NCBI RefSeq assembly: GCF_003012795.1
Contig: NZ_PXYH01000006.1
Location: 62,001 to 126,000, forward strand
Direction of reading: 5' to 3'
DNA: 64,000 bases
Source of the DNA: Zobellella taiwanensis
GTDB taxonomy: Bacteria; Pseudomonadota; Gammaproteobacteria; Enterobacterales; Aeromonadaceae
Positions 1 through 7,222 of this stretch are shown here, piece by piece. The number at the start of each line of letters is the position of its first letter. The first letter of the stretch is position 1. A program made the position numbers and the translations under genes. The notes beneath the pieces were generated by a model. It saw only the letters and a program-made list of their open reading frames with translations, did not search any database and was not told the DNA's origin.

Positions 1-2
1 CC

Positions 3-365
3 GGCATTTTCGGGGTATTTCTGTGGGCCAGGGCCCAGGGCCTGGGCGAGGCCTATGGCCGGACTATGGCGGTCAACACCCTGGTGGCGATGGAGGTCTG
101 GTACCTGTTCAGCGTACGCTACCTGTACGGAGGCTCCCTGAGCTGGCGCGGCCTCAGGGGCACGGGGCCGGTACTGCTGGCGGTGGCCCTGGTGCTGGTA
201 TTGCAACTGATGTTCATCTATAGCCCGCCCATGCAGCACTGGTTTGGCAGTGTCGCCCTCTCCCCCTGGCACGGCCTGTTGACGGTGCTGGTCGGGCTGC
301 TGGTATTTCTGATCCTGGAGCTGGAAAAATGGCTGATAACACGCTGGAACATAACTACCGGCTGA
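3..365 (+). CDS. Cation-transporting P-type ATPase, C-terminal end (partial)
   Basis: The reading frame is open from the left edge and ends at TGA 363-365, so only the last ~120 residues of the protein are present. They contain three hydrophobic segments and resemble the C-terminal transmembrane domain of Ca2+/cation P-type ATPases (the region around MAVNTLVAMEVWYLFSVRY). The pump would move a cation across the inner membrane at the expense of ATP. Its ion cannot be told, because the phosphorylation domain and the ion-binding helices lie outside the window. The next gene begins inside its 3' end, which suggests co-transcription with the SixA-like and CHAD genes. Confidence 0.8.
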   Translation, partial: GIFGVFLWARAQGLGEAYGRTMAVNTLVAMEVWYLFSVRYLYGGSLSWRGLRGTGPVLLAVALVLVLQLMFIYSPPMQHWFGSVALSPWHGLLTVLVGLLVFLILELEKWLITRWNITTG

Positions 366-865
366 CCCTGGTGCGCCACGCCAAGTCGAGCTGGGCGTCG
401 CCGGTGCCGGCAGACCGGCTGCGCCCCCTTAATCAGCGGGGGCGGCGCGAGCTGCCGCAGATGGCGGCGCGGCTGGCCGGACGGCTCGGCTGCCCCGGGC
501 GCATCCTGGTCAGCCCGGCATTGCGCACCCGGGCTACCGCCGAGGCCTTCGTCGAGGCCCTGGGCTGTCCGCCGGAGCGGGTCCGGCTGGAGGAAGAGCT
601 CTACGAAGCCGATGGCGAGCGGCTGCTGGCGGTGCTGCGGCGACAAGCCGCCGATTGCCGCCACCTGATGGTGGTGGGGCACATGCCCGGCCTGGGCGAG
701 CTGGCCCGGACCCTGTGCGGCGGACCTGAGGACAAGTTCCCCACCTGCGCCGTGCTGCACATGGGCTTGAATATAGCACAATGGTCCCGTTTGGAGCCTG
801 GCTCGGGCCGGCTGTTGTGGTATGCCACACCCCGTTCGGAGGGGCTTCGCCAGGACTATGCTTAA
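329..865 (+). CDS. SixA-like histidine phosphatase
   Basis: A 178-residue histidine-phosphatase-superfamily protein. The catalytic RHG-type motif is LVRHAKSSW (Arg16-His17). A second conserved His is in VVGHMPGL, and the Arg of ALRTRATAE fits the phosphate pocket. Length and motif match the SixA branch, which removes phosphate from phosphohistidine (ArcB or PTS proteins in E. coli). No signal peptide is present, so it should act in the cytoplasm. The ATG lies inside the preceding ATPase gene (37-bp overlap) and a CHAD gene follows 27 bp later. SixA-type phosphatases and CHAD proteins often neighbour each other in phosphate or polyphosphate contexts. The exact substrate is not shown by the sequence. 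Confidence 0.85.
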   Translation: MADNTLEHNYRLTLVRHAKSSWASPVPADRLRPLNQRGRRELPQMAARLAGRLGCPGRILVSPALRTRATAEAFVEALGCPPERVRLEEELYEADGERLLAVLRRQAADCRHLMVVGHMPGLGELARTLCGGPEDKFPTCAVLHMGLNIAQWSRLEPGSGRLLWYATPRSEGLRQDYA

Positions 866-892
866 GGGTCGAGACCTGAGCGAGAGAATGCC

Positions 893-1732
893 ATGGCGTT
901 TGAACTTTGCCCGGCGCAGCCACTGGATCTGGCGCTGCGCGAGGCGGCCCGGGAGCTGCTGGAGCGCTCCGCCCGTTCGCTGGCCCGGGAGCCGGCGGCG
1001 AAGGCCGTGCACGACAGCCGCAAGAACCTGAAGAAACTGCGCGCCCTGTTGCGCTTGATCGCCGGCCCGTTGGGGCATCGTTTTCGTCGCGACGACCGCG
1101 GCCTGCGGGACATCGCCCGGGCCCTGGCGCCGCTGCGCGACCTGGAGGTGCAGCGCCGGCTGCTCGGCCAGCTGTCGGCGCGCCATCCGGCCCTGGCCGG
1201 GGCCAGCCAGGACCTGGCCGCCACCCTGCCGGCCCCGCCCGGGGCGGACAGGATCCTCCGCCACTGCGCCCTGGCCCTGCTCGATGCCCGCGAACGAGTG
1301 GCGCGCTGGCCACGGCTGGCGCCGCGTTTTCGGACCCTGGTCGGCGGCCTGAGCGCCGTTGGCCTGCAGGCCGGCGAGATGCCGGCGGCGGCCGGGCAGG
1401 ACGGAGAAGCCTGGCACCAGTGGCGCAAGGCGGTCAAATATCATGGCTATCAACTGCGCTTTTTACGTCCCCTGGGGGGCGACGGGCTGGCTACACGTCT
1501 GCGTCGGCTCGGCGAACTGGGCGAATGCCTGGGGGAGGAGCACGATCTGGACCTGCTGGCGGGCCTGTTCCTGGCGCGGATGCCTGGACCGGCCGGCGCC
1601 GTCCTGCCGGCACTGCGGGAGCCGCAACGGGTGTTGCGCCAACGGGCGCTGGCGCTCGGTGCCGAGCTGTTCGATCCGGCCACGGACTGGATGGCGGAGC
1701 TGCGGGCCGGCTGGCGCCGGGGAAGGACCTGA
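893..1732 (+). CDS. CHAD domain protein
   Basis: A 279-residue protein made almost wholly of a CHAD domain: helical, rich in Arg, with conserved His residues in the repeated pattern (AVHDSRKNLKKLRALLR near residue 40; HQWRKAVKYHGYQL near 170). CHAD domains bind inorganic polyphosphate through such basic helices. No N-terminal CYTH (triphosphatase) domain is present, so it is a stand-alone CHAD protein, probably a polyphosphate-binding or granule-associated factor. It is the last gene of a likely operon with the SixA-like phosphatase and meets the DUF2939 gene head to tail, leaving a single base between the two stops. Confidence 0.85.
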   Translation: MAFELCPAQPLDLALREAARELLERSARSLAREPAAKAVHDSRKNLKKLRALLRLIAGPLGHRFRRDDRGLRDIARALAPLRDLEVQRRLLGQLSARHPALAGASQDLAATLPAPPGADRILRHCALALLDARERVARWPRLAPRFRTLVGGLSAVGLQAGEMPAAAGQDGEAWHQWRKAVKYHGYQLRFLRPLGGDGLATRLRRLGELGECLGEEHDLDLLAGLFLARMPGPAGAVLPALREPQRVLRQRALALGAELFDPATDWMAELRAGWRRGRT

Positions 1733-1733
1733 C

Positions 1734-2282
1734 TCAGCCCAGCGGCAGCAGGATGGCCGTGAGCTTCCAGTCCACTCCGCGCCGGCTCAGGATGAACTCC
1801 GCCTGCCTGCCGTCCCGGTCGGTGACGGTCACTACAAAGGTGTCGAACGAACGGTAACCCATGCGGGCTTCATCGAAGGGGCGCCTGCGCTCGCCGGCCG
1901 GTTGCCCGCCGTCCCCGCCGGCGGACGGCGTGGGCTCGGGGATGCCGGGCACCGGGGTTTCGCCGCGCATCAGCCGTTCTATGCCGGCTGGGGTGGCATA
2001 GGTATCCACCAGGCCATCCACCACCACATTGGCAAAGGCGGCGCCCAGGGCGGCAAGGGGATTGTCCCTCAGCTCTCCGCCCAGTTCCCGCTGCATGCGG
2101 GCGTTGAGCTGGTCCTTGAGGCTCTGGCGCACGCTGTCGAATTCCACGTACCCGGCCAGGGCCCGGCTGTCGCGCCGGTCCACGGCGTCGGCGATGCGGT
2201 AGGCAACCAGCCAGGGGGCGGCCACCAGGTAGCCCAAGGCCAGCAGCAAGAGCGGCGCCGGCAGGTATCTGAGTCTGAACAT
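1734..2282 (-). CDS. DUF2939 domain protein
   Basis: A 182-residue protein starting MFRLRYLPAPLLLLALGYL, so it has one N-terminal membrane anchor or signal sequence and an otherwise soluble domain. The pattern (YRIADAVDRRDSRALAGYVEF, later SFDTFVVTV and a C-terminal GVDWKLTAILLP) matches the DUF2939 family, whose function is unknown. I chose the ATG at 2282 because the hydrophobic segment begins there; the longer frame upstream has no such signal. It is divergent from the SpoIIAA-like gene, and the 117-bp gap between them should hold both promoters. Confidence 0.8.
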   Translation of the reverse strand: MFRLRYLPAPLLLLALGYLVAAPWLVAYRIADAVDRRDSRALAGYVEFDSVRQSLKDQLNARMQRELGGELRDNPLAALGAAFANVVVDGLVDTYATPAGIERLMRGETPVPGIPEPTPSAGGDGGQPAGERRRPFDEARMGYRSFDTFVVTVTDRDGRQAEFILSRRGVDWKLTAILLPLG

Positions 2283-2399
2283 GAGGCTCTCCAAACGGGG
2301 AATCCCCCAAGGCTGCCTGCGGAGCGGCAGGCTGGCAAGGGAAAAACGCCGGGCAGGGGCCATACTTAAGGCAGTCCCCCCCCACAAAGGAGTCCTATC

Positions 2400-2792
2400 A
2401 TGCTGGAAGCACACGGAATGGAAGTGGAAATGCACCGCCAGGACGCACATACCCTGGCCCTGACCATCAGAATTTTCGGCGACATCGCCTACGACGACTT
2501 CAGGCAAATGGAGCAGCGGCTCGAGCAGCAACTGGCCGAGATGGACAGCCCGCGCATTCGCGCCCTGGTGGACCTGACCGGTTTCAGCGGCTGGGAGGCC
2601 CGGGCCTTCTGGGAAGAGATCCGCTTTACCCGCCGCCACGGCGACGACTTCAGCAAACTGGCGATAGTGGGTGTCAACCTCAAGGAAAAAGTGATGGCCA
2701 GGCTGGTGGACTGGTTCATGCTGAGCAGCCGGGTCGAATACTTCGAGCGACTGGACGAGGCCCGCGCCTGGCTCGACAGTGACGAGCCCTGA
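2400..2792 (+). CDS. SpoIIAA-like STAS-fold protein
   Basis: A 130-residue soluble protein of the SpoIIAA-like (CRAL/TRIO-type) family often found in gammaproteobacteria. Typical features are the FGDIAYDDFRQMEQRLE helix, the RALVDLTGFSGWEARAFWEE core and the closing MLSSRVEYFERLDEARAWL. A strong ribosome binding site (AAAGGAG) precedes the ATG. The family is linked to membrane association and stress, but no reaction is established. It stands alone between a divergent DUF2939 gene and the following lipoprotein gene. Confidence 0.8.
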   Translation: MLEAHGMEVEMHRQDAHTLALTIRIFGDIAYDDFRQMEQRLEQQLAEMDSPRIRALVDLTGFSGWEARAFWEEIRFTRRHGDDFSKLAIVGVNLKEKVMARLVDWFMLSSRVEYFERLDEARAWLDSDEP

Positions 2793-2938
2793 ACGACCCC
2801 TTTCGTCGCGCGCCGTGGGTGGCGCGCTGCGTCCCGGCCCGGCTTCCGGCACCGGTGCCGGGCGGGCTCTTGAGTTCTGGCCCAGACCTGTCAGAATCCT
2901 TGGCCGTCGTTGTTCCTTCTTTATTCAGGGTTTTCAAG

Positions 2939-4159
2939 ATGCGCAAATATCAAACCGGTCTGCCCCTGCTGGCGGCACTGCTGCTCGCCGCCTGCTCCGC
3001 TCCCTCGGTCCACCGCCAGGCACCGCCCGCCGATATCGAGGTGGTCCGTGGTCCCACCAGCATAGTGGGCGGCAACGCCAAGGGGGAGCAGGACATTACG
3101 GTGCGAACCCCGCACCTGGCCTTCGCCATTTCCCTGGGCGAGGCTGAGGGACAGAAGGGCGCCCTGGTGGATCTGGCGCTGGTGGAAAACGGCCTGTTCG
3201 GCGCGGATCGGGTCGCCTCCCTCGATTTCGTCCCCGGCGAGGGGGAACTGCGCCTGGTCGATGCCCGTATCCTGGAGCACAAACCCGAGCGCCTGGTGAT
3301 CGAGCTGACCCGGGAATGGAACGGCAACACCCTGATCAGCCGTTACGAGGTGGCCCGGGACGACGCCGGCATCCGCCTGAGCAGCCGGTTGCAGACTCCG
3401 GCCCGGGAAACCCTGTTCGCCGGCTACCGTCTGCTGCGCAACGAGCCGGGCAGCCACGGTTCGCCAAGCTACAATGAAGTCCCGCGCATGGTGCATACCC
3501 ACTGGACCGCGGCCCAGTTGCAGAACGAGCTGGGCATCCTCTACGAGAGCGACGACCTGCGCCGCCCCCACAAACCCGATCAGAAAAGCGAGTTCAATGC
3601 CTGGCTCAACGCCGGTTCGCTCGGCTCCCTGCTGGCCGACAAGGAAATGTATGCCGGCGCCGGCCGGGCCGAGCTGGGCCTGCTGGAGCTGACCCCGCTC
3701 ACCGCCGGGTTCGAGGCCCAGTTGCAGGAGCTGCGCCAGCGCTGGAGCCGGGGCGAGAAGGTTTATCTCAGCGCCAACCCGGTGCTGCGCGGGCCGCGCC
3801 AGAATACCGGCAAGCTCTATGCCTACACTCCCAAGGGCCGGCTGACCGCCGACTATGCCAGTGCCGCCGCCAAGGGGCACAGCTTTCTGAGCTTCGGCCC
3901 CGAGGTGTTTCCCATCACCACCAACTTCGGCGGCACCGCAGCCCCCTTCAGCGAAAGCCAGGTGGAATTCCGCTCCGAGGTGGGCCTGGCCCGTGCCGAG
4001 GTCTGGCTGGATGGCAAACAGGTCGCCGGCTGGAGCATCAACGGTGCCAAGTGGTTCCGGACCGGGGTGCCGGTACCGCCCAACCACACCTGGATGCAGT
4101 GGGTGGTGGAAGATCGCAACGGCAACCGCGCCTATTCCAATCCCATCTGGATCAAATAA
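2939..4159 (+). CDS. Lipoprotein of unknown function
   Basis: A 406-residue protein with a classical lipoprotein signal (basic MRK start, hydrophobic core, lipobox LLAAC with Cys at residue 19), so it is probably anchored in the cell envelope. I chose the ATG at 2939 rather than an upstream one because the signal peptide starts there. The rest is beta-rich with an Ig-like C-terminal part (AEVWLDGKQVAGWSINGAKW to NRAYSNPIWIK). That ending is like accessory domains in sugar- or phosphoester-processing envelope enzymes, but no catalytic motif is recognisable. The N-terminal mature part (near HLAFAISLGEAEG) is not identified. Confidence 0.65.
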   Translation: MRKYQTGLPLLAALLLAACSAPSVHRQAPPADIEVVRGPTSIVGGNAKGEQDITVRTPHLAFAISLGEAEGQKGALVDLALVENGLFGADRVASLDFVPGEGELRLVDARILEHKPERLVIELTREWNGNTLISRYEVARDDAGIRLSSRLQTPARETLFAGYRLLRNEPGSHGSPSYNEVPRMVHTHWTAAQLQNELGILYESDDLRRPHKPDQKSEFNAWLNAGSLGSLLADKEMYAGAGRAELGLLELTPLTAGFEAQLQELRQRWSRGEKVYLSANPVLRGPRQNTGKLYAYTPKGRLTADYASAAAKGHSFLSFGPEVFPITTNFGGTAAPFSESQVEFRSEVGLARAEVWLDGKQVAGWSINGAKWFRTGVPVPPNHTWMQWVVEDRNGNRAYSNPIWIK

Positions 4160-4193
4160 CCCGGTGCCGGCGGGGCGAGCAGGTCTCGCCGGC

Positions 4194-4212
4194 AAAAATG
4201 ATAACGATTCGC
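4194..4212 (+). promoter_or_regulatory. Candidate Fur box before the ABC exporter
   Basis: The 19 bases AAAAATGATAACGATTCGC match the Fur consensus GATAATGATAATCATTATC at 13 of 19 positions, including the central ATGATAA and the ATT of the second half. The site lies 60 bp before the ABC transporter start, just upstream of a possible weak promoter (TTTAAC 4213-4218, TACTCT 4236-4241, spacing 17). If functional, it would make the exporter iron-repressed. The bacterioferritin genes lie immediately downstream. Confidence 0.45.
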
Positions 4213-4271
4213 TTTAACGTCTGTGGGCTATTGGGTACTCTTGACACCCTGTTTTTGTCCGAGATGTTTCC

Positions 4272-6047
4272 ATGTCCCATGCTTCCAGTTTCCGGGCCCT
4301 GGCCCGACTGCTGCGCTACGCCGCCGGCTACCGCCGGCGCATAGTGGCGGCCACCGCCTGCTCCATCATCAACAAGCTGTTCGATATCGCCCCCGAAATC
4401 CTGATCGGCATCGCCATCGATGTGGTGGTCAACCAGGAGCAAAGCTTCGTGGCCGGGCTCGGCTTTGTCGAGGCCAGGGACCAGATCCTGGTGCTCGGTG
4501 TGCTCACCTTTCTGATCTGGGGCGGCGAGTCGCTGTTTGAATACCTCTACCAGATCCTGTGGCGCAACCTGGCCCAGCGGCTGCAGTCGGATTTGCGCCA
4601 GGATGCCTACCAGCATCTGCAGCGGCTGGATATGGGCTTTTTCGAAGGCAACAGCTCGGGCCAGCTGGTGTCCATCCTCAACGACGACGTCAACCAGCTG
4701 GAGCGGTTTCTCGACGGCGGCGCCAACAGCCTGATCCAGGTGTTCGTGACCGTGGTGGCGGTGGGGGCCGTGTTTGTGGTGCTGTCGCCACAGATTGCCC
4801 TGCTGGCCTTTACTCCCATTCCCATCATCATCTGGGGTGCCTTTTATTTTCAGCGCAAGGCCGGTCCCGTGTATGCCGAGGTCCGTGAAAAGGTGGGCGA
4901 GCTGGCCGCACGGCTGTCCAACAACCTGGGCGGTATCGCCACCATCAAAAGCTTTACCGCCGAGGCGCGGGAGGCCGGCCGCCTGCGCCAGGCCAGCGAA
5001 GCCTATGTGGAGGCCAACCGCAACGCCATCCGCATCAGCTCGGCTTTTATCCCGGTGATCCGCATGGCTATCCTGCTGGGTTTTCTCGCTACCTTTATCC
5101 TCGGCGGGCTCAAGACCCTGGACGGCAGCCTCAATGTGGGCGCCTACGGGGTGCTGGTGTTCCTGACCCAGCGGCTGCTGTGGCCCTTGACCGGCCTGGC
5201 CCAGGTGATCGACTTGTTCGAACGGGCCATGGCCAGTACCCGGCGTATCCTCGATCTGATGCGGGTGCCGGTGCAAAACGATGACACCGGCGAGCCCCTG
5301 CCGGCGCCGGTGCGCGGGGAAATCCGCTTTGAGCGGCTCGGCTTTCATTATCCCGCGAGCCGGGTCGGGGTGCAGGACATCAGCCTGACGGTGCCCGCCG
5401 GCACCACCCTGGCGCTGGTGGGCGCCACCGGCTCCGGCAAGTCCACCCTGATCAAGCTGCTGTTGCGCTTCTATCAGCCCGACCGGGGCGCCATCTACCT
5501 CGACGACCGGCGCATAGAGCGGCTGCGGCTCAGCGACCTGCGCGGCAATATCGGCCTGGTGAGCCAGGAGGTGTTCCTGTTCGAGGGCAGCATTCGCGAC
5601 AACATCGCCTATGGCCGGCCCGAGGCCGGTGTTGCCGAGGTGGAAGCGGCGGCCCGGCTGGCCGAGGCCTGGGAATTTATCGAACGGTTGCCCCAGGGGC
5701 TGGAGACCCCGGTGGGCGAGCGGGGCGTGCGGTTGTCCGGCGGCCAGCGCCAGCGGCTGTCCCTGGCCCGGGCCCTGCTCAAGGATCCGCCGGTGCTGAT
5801 CCTGGACGAGGCCACCAGTGCCGTGGACAACGAAACCGAGGCCGCCATCCAGCGCTCCCTGCGCCATATTGCCCACGGCCGGACCCTGATCCTGATTGCC
5901 CACCGGCTGTCGACGGTGGTGCAGGCGGACCACATAGTGGTGATTGACCGGGGCGAGATCGCCGAGCAGGGCAGCCACGCCGGGCTGCTGGAGCAAAACG
6001 GCCTCTATGCCGCCCAGTGGCGGGTACAGACCGGCATGGCGGACTGA
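4272..6047 (+). CDS. ABC exporter, fused permease and ATPase (MsbA/ABCB type)
   Basis: A 591-residue half-transporter. A six-helix exporter membrane domain occupies roughly residues 20-320 (it contains IATIKSFTAEAREAGR and the coupling region). A C-terminal nucleotide-binding domain has Walker A GATGSGKST (about 385), Q-loop SQEVFLFEGSIRDNI, signature LSGGQRQRLSLARALL, Walker B VLILDEATSA and the H-loop IAHRLST. It should work as a homodimer in the inner membrane. The substrate is not evident. The Fur-like site in front and bacterioferritin behind suggest an iron-related cargo such as a siderophore or heme compound, which is inference only. It is followed by a GC-rich hairpin that separates it from bfr. 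Confidence 0.85.
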   Translation: MSHASSFRALARLLRYAAGYRRRIVAATACSIINKLFDIAPEILIGIAIDVVVNQEQSFVAGLGFVEARDQILVLGVLTFLIWGGESLFEYLYQILWRNLAQRLQSDLRQDAYQHLQRLDMGFFEGNSSGQLVSILNDDVNQLERFLDGGANSLIQVFVTVVAVGAVFVVLSPQIALLAFTPIPIIIWGAFYFQRKAGPVYAEVREKVGELAARLSNNLGGIATIKSFTAEAREAGRLRQASEAYVEANRNAIRISSAFIPVIRMAILLGFLATFILGGLKTLDGSLNVGAYGVLVFLTQRLLWPLTGLAQVIDLFERAMASTRRILDLMRVPVQNDDTGEPLPAPVRGEIRFERLGFHYPASRVGVQDISLTVPAGTTLALVGATGSGKSTLIKLLLRFYQPDRGAIYLDDRRIERLRLSDLRGNIGLVSQEVFLFEGSIRDNIAYGRPEAGVAEVEAAARLAEAWEFIERLPQGLETPVGERGVRLSGGQRQRLSLARALLKDPPVLILDEATSAVDNETEAAIQRSLRHIAHGRTLILIAHRLSTVVQADHIVVIDRGEIAEQGSHAGLLEQNGLYAAQWRVQTGMAD

Positions 6048-6069
6048 ACAAAGGGCGTGGTATCGCCAT

Positions 6070-6094
6070 GGCACCGGTGGTTGTCGCCGGTGCC
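6070..6094 (+). terminator. Hairpin after the ABC exporter gene
   Basis: A perfect 8-bp stem GGCACCGG / CCGGTGCC with a 9-base loop, 22 bp past the stop codon. No T-run follows directly, so it may be a weak or Rho-assisted terminator or simply an mRNA-stabilising hairpin. Confidence 0.4.
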
Positions 6095-6185
6095 GGCCTC
6101 GCCGACAAAACGCGTTAAAAATAACACCTGTTCTTATTACTACTACGTTATTTAAATAAAATCAGTAACTTAGCCTTGTGCTCGT

Positions 6186-6214
6186 TTGAAAAAAACGGCA
6201 TTCGCGTCTATCAT
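6186..6214 (+). promoter_or_regulatory. Sigma70-type promoter for the bacterioferritin genes
   Basis: TTGAAA (6186-6191) and TATCAT (6209-6214) are separated by exactly 17 bp, in an AT-rich stretch unlike the rest of the window. The start of transcription would lie near 6221, about 25 bp before the bfr ATG, leaving a short leader with the AGGGGAGAGAGG ribosome binding site. Confidence 0.6.
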
Positions 6215-6245
6215 ACCTTTCTGCATCCAAGGGGAGAGAGGGATC

Positions 6246-6710
6246 ATGAAAGGCGACAAAAAGGTCATCGAATACCTGAACCAGGTGCTGAGCATAGAGC
6301 TCACTTCCATCAACCAGTATTTCCTGCATGCCCGCATGTTCAAGAACTGGGGACTGGCCCGGCTTGACGAACGGGAATACAAAAAATCCATCAAGGACAT
6401 GAAACAGGCCGACGCGCTGATCGAGCGGATCCTGTTCCTGGAAGGGCTGCCCAACCTGCAGCACCTCAACCGGCTGCGCATCGGCGAGCATACCGCAGAG
6501 ATGCTGGAATGCGATCGCGACCAGGTGGCGGAACAGCTGGTGGTGCTGAAGGAAGCCATCGCCTACTGCGAATCGGTGCGCGACTATGTTTCGCGCGAAC
6601 TGCTGTGCGAGCTGGAGGAATACGAGGAAGCCCACCTCGACTGGATCGATACCCAGCTCGATCTGATCGGCAAAATCGGCATTGAAAACTACCAACAGTC
6701 GCAACTGTAA
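6246..6710 (+). CDS. bfr: Bacterioferritin subunit, heme-ligand type with degenerate ferroxidase site
   Basis: A 154-residue bacterioferritin with the family start MKGDKKVIEYLNQVL. Using E. coli Bfr numbering, the heme ligand Met52 is kept, as are Glu18, Glu127 and His130. Glu51 is Asp, His54 is Gln and Glu94 is Val, so the di-iron ferroxidase centre looks disabled. The ATG at 6246 is set by the ribosome binding site and the conserved N-terminus. The gene lies 12 bp before a second bfr whose defects are the opposite. Together they fit the two-subunit bacterioferritins known from Neisseria and Pseudomonas, where one subunit brings heme and the other oxidises Fe2+. The product would form a 24-mer cytoplasmic iron store. 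Confidence 0.9.
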   Translation: MKGDKKVIEYLNQVLSIELTSINQYFLHARMFKNWGLARLDEREYKKSIKDMKQADALIERILFLEGLPNLQHLNRLRIGEHTAEMLECDRDQVAEQLVVLKEAIAYCESVRDYVSRELLCELEEYEEAHLDWIDTQLDLIGKIGIENYQQSQL

Positions 6711-6722
6711 GGGGACGAGAAC

Positions 6723-7190
6723 ATGAAAGGCAATCCCAAGATTATCGCCGCGCTCAACGATCTGCTCGCCGGTGAACTGAGCGCCATGGATCAGTACTTC
6801 ATACATTCCCGCATGTATGACGACTGGGGCCTGCACAAGCTGTTCGAGCGTATCGATCACGAATTCGAGGACGAGAAGGGCCATGCCTCCAAACTGATTG
6901 AGCGCATCCTCTTCCTGGAAGGCACCCCCGACATGGTCACCCGGGTACCGCTTAATATCGGCAAGGACGTGCCCGCCATGCTGCAGAGCGACCTGGACCT
7001 GGAATACAAGGTGATCGAGGATCTGCGCAAGGTCATGGCCCTGTGCGAACAGGAGCAGGACTACCAGACCCGCGACATGCTGCAGGTACTGCTGTCCGAC
7101 ACCGAAAACGATCATACCTACTGGCTGGAGCAGCAGCTCGGCCTTATCCGGCGCATCGGACTGCCCAACTACCTCCAGTCCCAGATGTAA
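6723..7190 (+). CDS. Bacterioferritin subunit, ferroxidase type lacking the heme Met
   Basis: A 155-residue bacterioferritin-like protein with ferroxidase residues Glu18, Glu51, His54 and Glu94 intact. A TENDH segment, with one extra residue relative to E. coli, supplies the last ligands (Glu128, His131). Position 52 is Lys instead of the heme-binding Met, so this subunit alone should not bind heme. It resembles the P. aeruginosa FtnA/Bfr-alpha branch ([17 protein letters not shown] ending). It is translated from its own site (GGGGACGAG) 12 bp after the first bfr. The two products probably co-assemble into one mixed nanocage. Confidence 0.9.
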   Translation: MKGNPKIIAALNDLLAGELSAMDQYFIHSRMYDDWGLHKLFERIDHEFEDEKGHASKLIERILFLEGTPDMVTRVPLNIGKDVPAMLQSDLDLEYKVIEDLRKVMALCEQEQDYQTRDMLQVLLSDTENDHTYWLEQQLGLIRRIGLPNYLQSQM

Positions 7191-7195
7191 CCCCT

Positions 7196-7220
7196 CAGCG
7201 CCCGGCCTGCCCGGGCGCTG
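7196..7220. terminator. Bidirectional hairpin between bfr and the YjgR-like gene
   Basis: A perfect 10-bp stem CAGCGCCCGG / CCGGGCGCTG with a 5-base loop fills the 32-bp gap between two convergent genes. It is well placed to end transcription from both sides, although there is no long T-run. Confidence 0.55.
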
Positions 7221-7222
7221 TG

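Noticed and set aside
2921-4195. Long minus-strand open frame of 424 codons opposite the lipoprotein gene
   Set aside because: It mirrors the plus-strand gene, has repetitive Gly/His/Gln-rich composition and no domain. The plus strand has a lipobox and ordinary protein composition. The same applies to the long antisense frames at 4152-6074, 12267-13439, 25579-27054, 36140-38929, 41765-44059 and 49916-52405.
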